From Schoenoplectus triqueter (lineage: Eukaryota; Streptophyta; Magnoliopsida; Poales; Cyperaceae): DNA of 33,017 bases. A program made the translations under genes and the position numbers. Numbering within the stretch: the stretch's first letter is position 1; the number at the start of each line of letters is the position of its first letter. Location of the stretch: the NCBI GenBank assembly GCA_964058805.1, contig CAXKVV010001992.1:1-33017 (forward strand), read 5' to 3'. This document shows positions 31,202 to 33,017 of this stretch, piece after piece. The notes beneath the pieces are model-generated. The model worked only from the letters and a program-made list of their open reading frames with translations. It was not told the DNA's origin and made no database searches.

Positions 31202-33017
31202 TAGAAATTTAACATTAGTTAAGATTTATCCATCTAATGGAAACTAAGATGCATAAATAGTACAACCGTAGATTTAGTATAGATGGTACTGGATCTCATT
31301 TTTTTAGAGAGTAATGTAAGTTTAAATTCCGAGAGAGACGTAGAAAAGTAATATTCACCGGAGTTATTAGGAGATTTATTTAAAAGAATGCTTAAATAGT
31401 AAAAAATATAAACACATGTTGTGGATCCGATTGACTCGTGAATCATTGGGGTCCAATTCTGGTAAGAAAAATATTGACCTGTTTCGAATTGGATTCATGT
31501 AAGAAAATGATTATCTATTGACACTCCAAGATGTCGTTCTCCTGTGTTTCTCTATGATTTAATTTATTCCACATCATCATTATTTGTTCCTGTTTTTTTT
31601 TTTAATTTGATGTTTAATAATATGTACCACTAAATTTATTTTTGTTCTTTTATTCCTCTTTTTCAATTTGTTTAGCATTTTAAATTTCCTACTTGCTTAA
31701 TACAGCATATATTCTTTTTTGAGATAAAAATGAGAACTTAAGCTGTGCAAATTCAACAAATATAAAAAAAAATCTGAATTTTGAACATGTGACATCCATA
31801 AATTGTACATAAATGGAGTACTATATGTTTTATTAGCTGCATATTTTTGCAGTGAATCCAATGTGCCGTGTATTATTTCGTCTTTGAAAGATGTTTAGGG
31901 CTTTATTTAGCTGCACAACGTGACAATTCTCTTTTATTTGTTTGTTACTGCATCCACTACTGCATCAGCTGGTGGTTTACTAGACTGCTGGTTTGCAATT
32001 TGTTTTAAAAATTTAGTCTCCTTTAATCTGATTGGTGCAGTCTCTAGATCTCGTCAGGGGTCAGACTGTACGAAATTATATTATAAAGCATTATATAATA
32101 GCATACACGAAAAGTATACTATGCCGATAAGAAACATAGTTGTTGTGTTTGATTGTTTTTTTTTTAGCAAAAATAGATTATCTGGTAAGAATCTGTGTCA
32201 CTACAGCCGAAAAATATAAAGGAACCTTTAACCAGATTGCTTACACAAATTGAATTTTGTGCACTTCACAAATTACTTGTACTTAATGAAAATGGCGTTG
32301 GATGGAGAGACAATTTGTGGATCCAAACAATTAATTAAACAAATATAGATCATTAAATATTTTTTTTATTTTTCAAATATATTAATCAAGGACATTAATT
32401 AAAAAAAATGTAAATTTAGTTTCGGCAAGATTTTAATGTGTAAATCTCATCCAATAATTTCAATCGGCTCTCTGAATTAAAATTACCATAATATATAGTT
32501 ACACATAATCAACAACTAACTGAGAACCTTTTAGCTTTAATGCATCATAATGCGCCTTACAAGAAATAAATAAGGAATATAATACCAATATTTAGCATTC
32601 ATATATATTTTTTCTTGCCCACAGAACAGGGGATTAATTATGATCCAACGAACCGTAGACTCAGTAATGGTCCCGCCTCTCATAGAGTGACACTGGTTCA
32701 AAACCCAAAAGAAATATGTAAAAAGTAATATATGTCGAGTTATTAAAAATCATGCTTTGTGTAATAATAGTAGTAATTAAATGGAACGAAATATTACAAT
32801 CTCCCATCTAGCTATCATCTCAGTTAAAGCAAAATCATACAAACGGATCCCACAAAAAGAGCAAAAGCAAAAAAAAAAACATGATAATACACTGCAACAG
32901 AATCCAAAATTTGCTTCATACTCAGCTCTCACTCCATATTTACTAGTGCTAATTATTTATATCTACACTACTTCACCAAAACCAAATACATTGCTTATTT
33001 ATCATGTTCACCATGAT
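31202..33017. other. Intergenic, nothing recognised
   Basis: AT-rich DNA to the right edge. Short open stretches lack domains, splice support or codon bias, and no RNA gene was found. Confidence 0.4.

Overview
The window reads as nuclear DNA of a flowering plant, probably a eudicot or at least not a grass. It is very AT-rich, its genes are split by AT-rich GT-AG introns, it carries plant-type hAT and foldback mini-elements, and one gene encodes a plastid-targeted sigma factor, a family confined to plants and algae. Two genes can be supported, arranged head to head; the remainder is intergenic and largely repeat-derived.

Left (1-2,310): the 5' part of a minus-strand gene for a MIP1-type leucine-zipper protein of the kind that usually carries a C-terminal DUF547 domain. 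Four coding exons (1907-1960, 1634-1684, 943-1062, 267-659), all joined in phase 0, give 206 residues before the gene leaves the window. A TATA box lies at 2302-2311 on the minus strand.

Centre-left (about 5,180-13,633): a complete nine-exon plus-strand gene for a chloroplast RNA polymerase sigma-70-type factor of the SIG3/SIG6 type, 537 residues, start 6102 and stop 13608. The last intron (10456-13320) is swollen by about 2.1 kb of hairpin elements.

Centre (13,640-18,914): no genes. A 1.5-kb foldback element (14,410-15,880), an exact 42-bp duplication, a hairpin, and a second cluster of five hairpin elements end to end (16,834-18,914). The two clusters contain two main families of long inverted-repeat elements bounded by (TA)n and often (GA)n/(CT)n microsatellites. 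Each has a small palindrome near its ends, and the (TA)n tracts are shared between neighbours. This is the most unusual feature of the window.

Right (18,915-33,017): intergenic. It holds a short duplicated sequence beside a (GGGA)n tract, an inverted duplication of a retrotransposon-like leader (23,010-23,745), and several hAT-like mini-elements, two with perfect 8-bp target duplications (28605-28761 and 30251-30558). No convincing gene was found there; one exon-like open stretch (20286-20390, minus) is recorded at low confidence.

The two genes are not known to work together. The sigma factor would act in chloroplasts with the plastid-encoded RNA polymerase; the MIP1/DUF547 family has no single established function.
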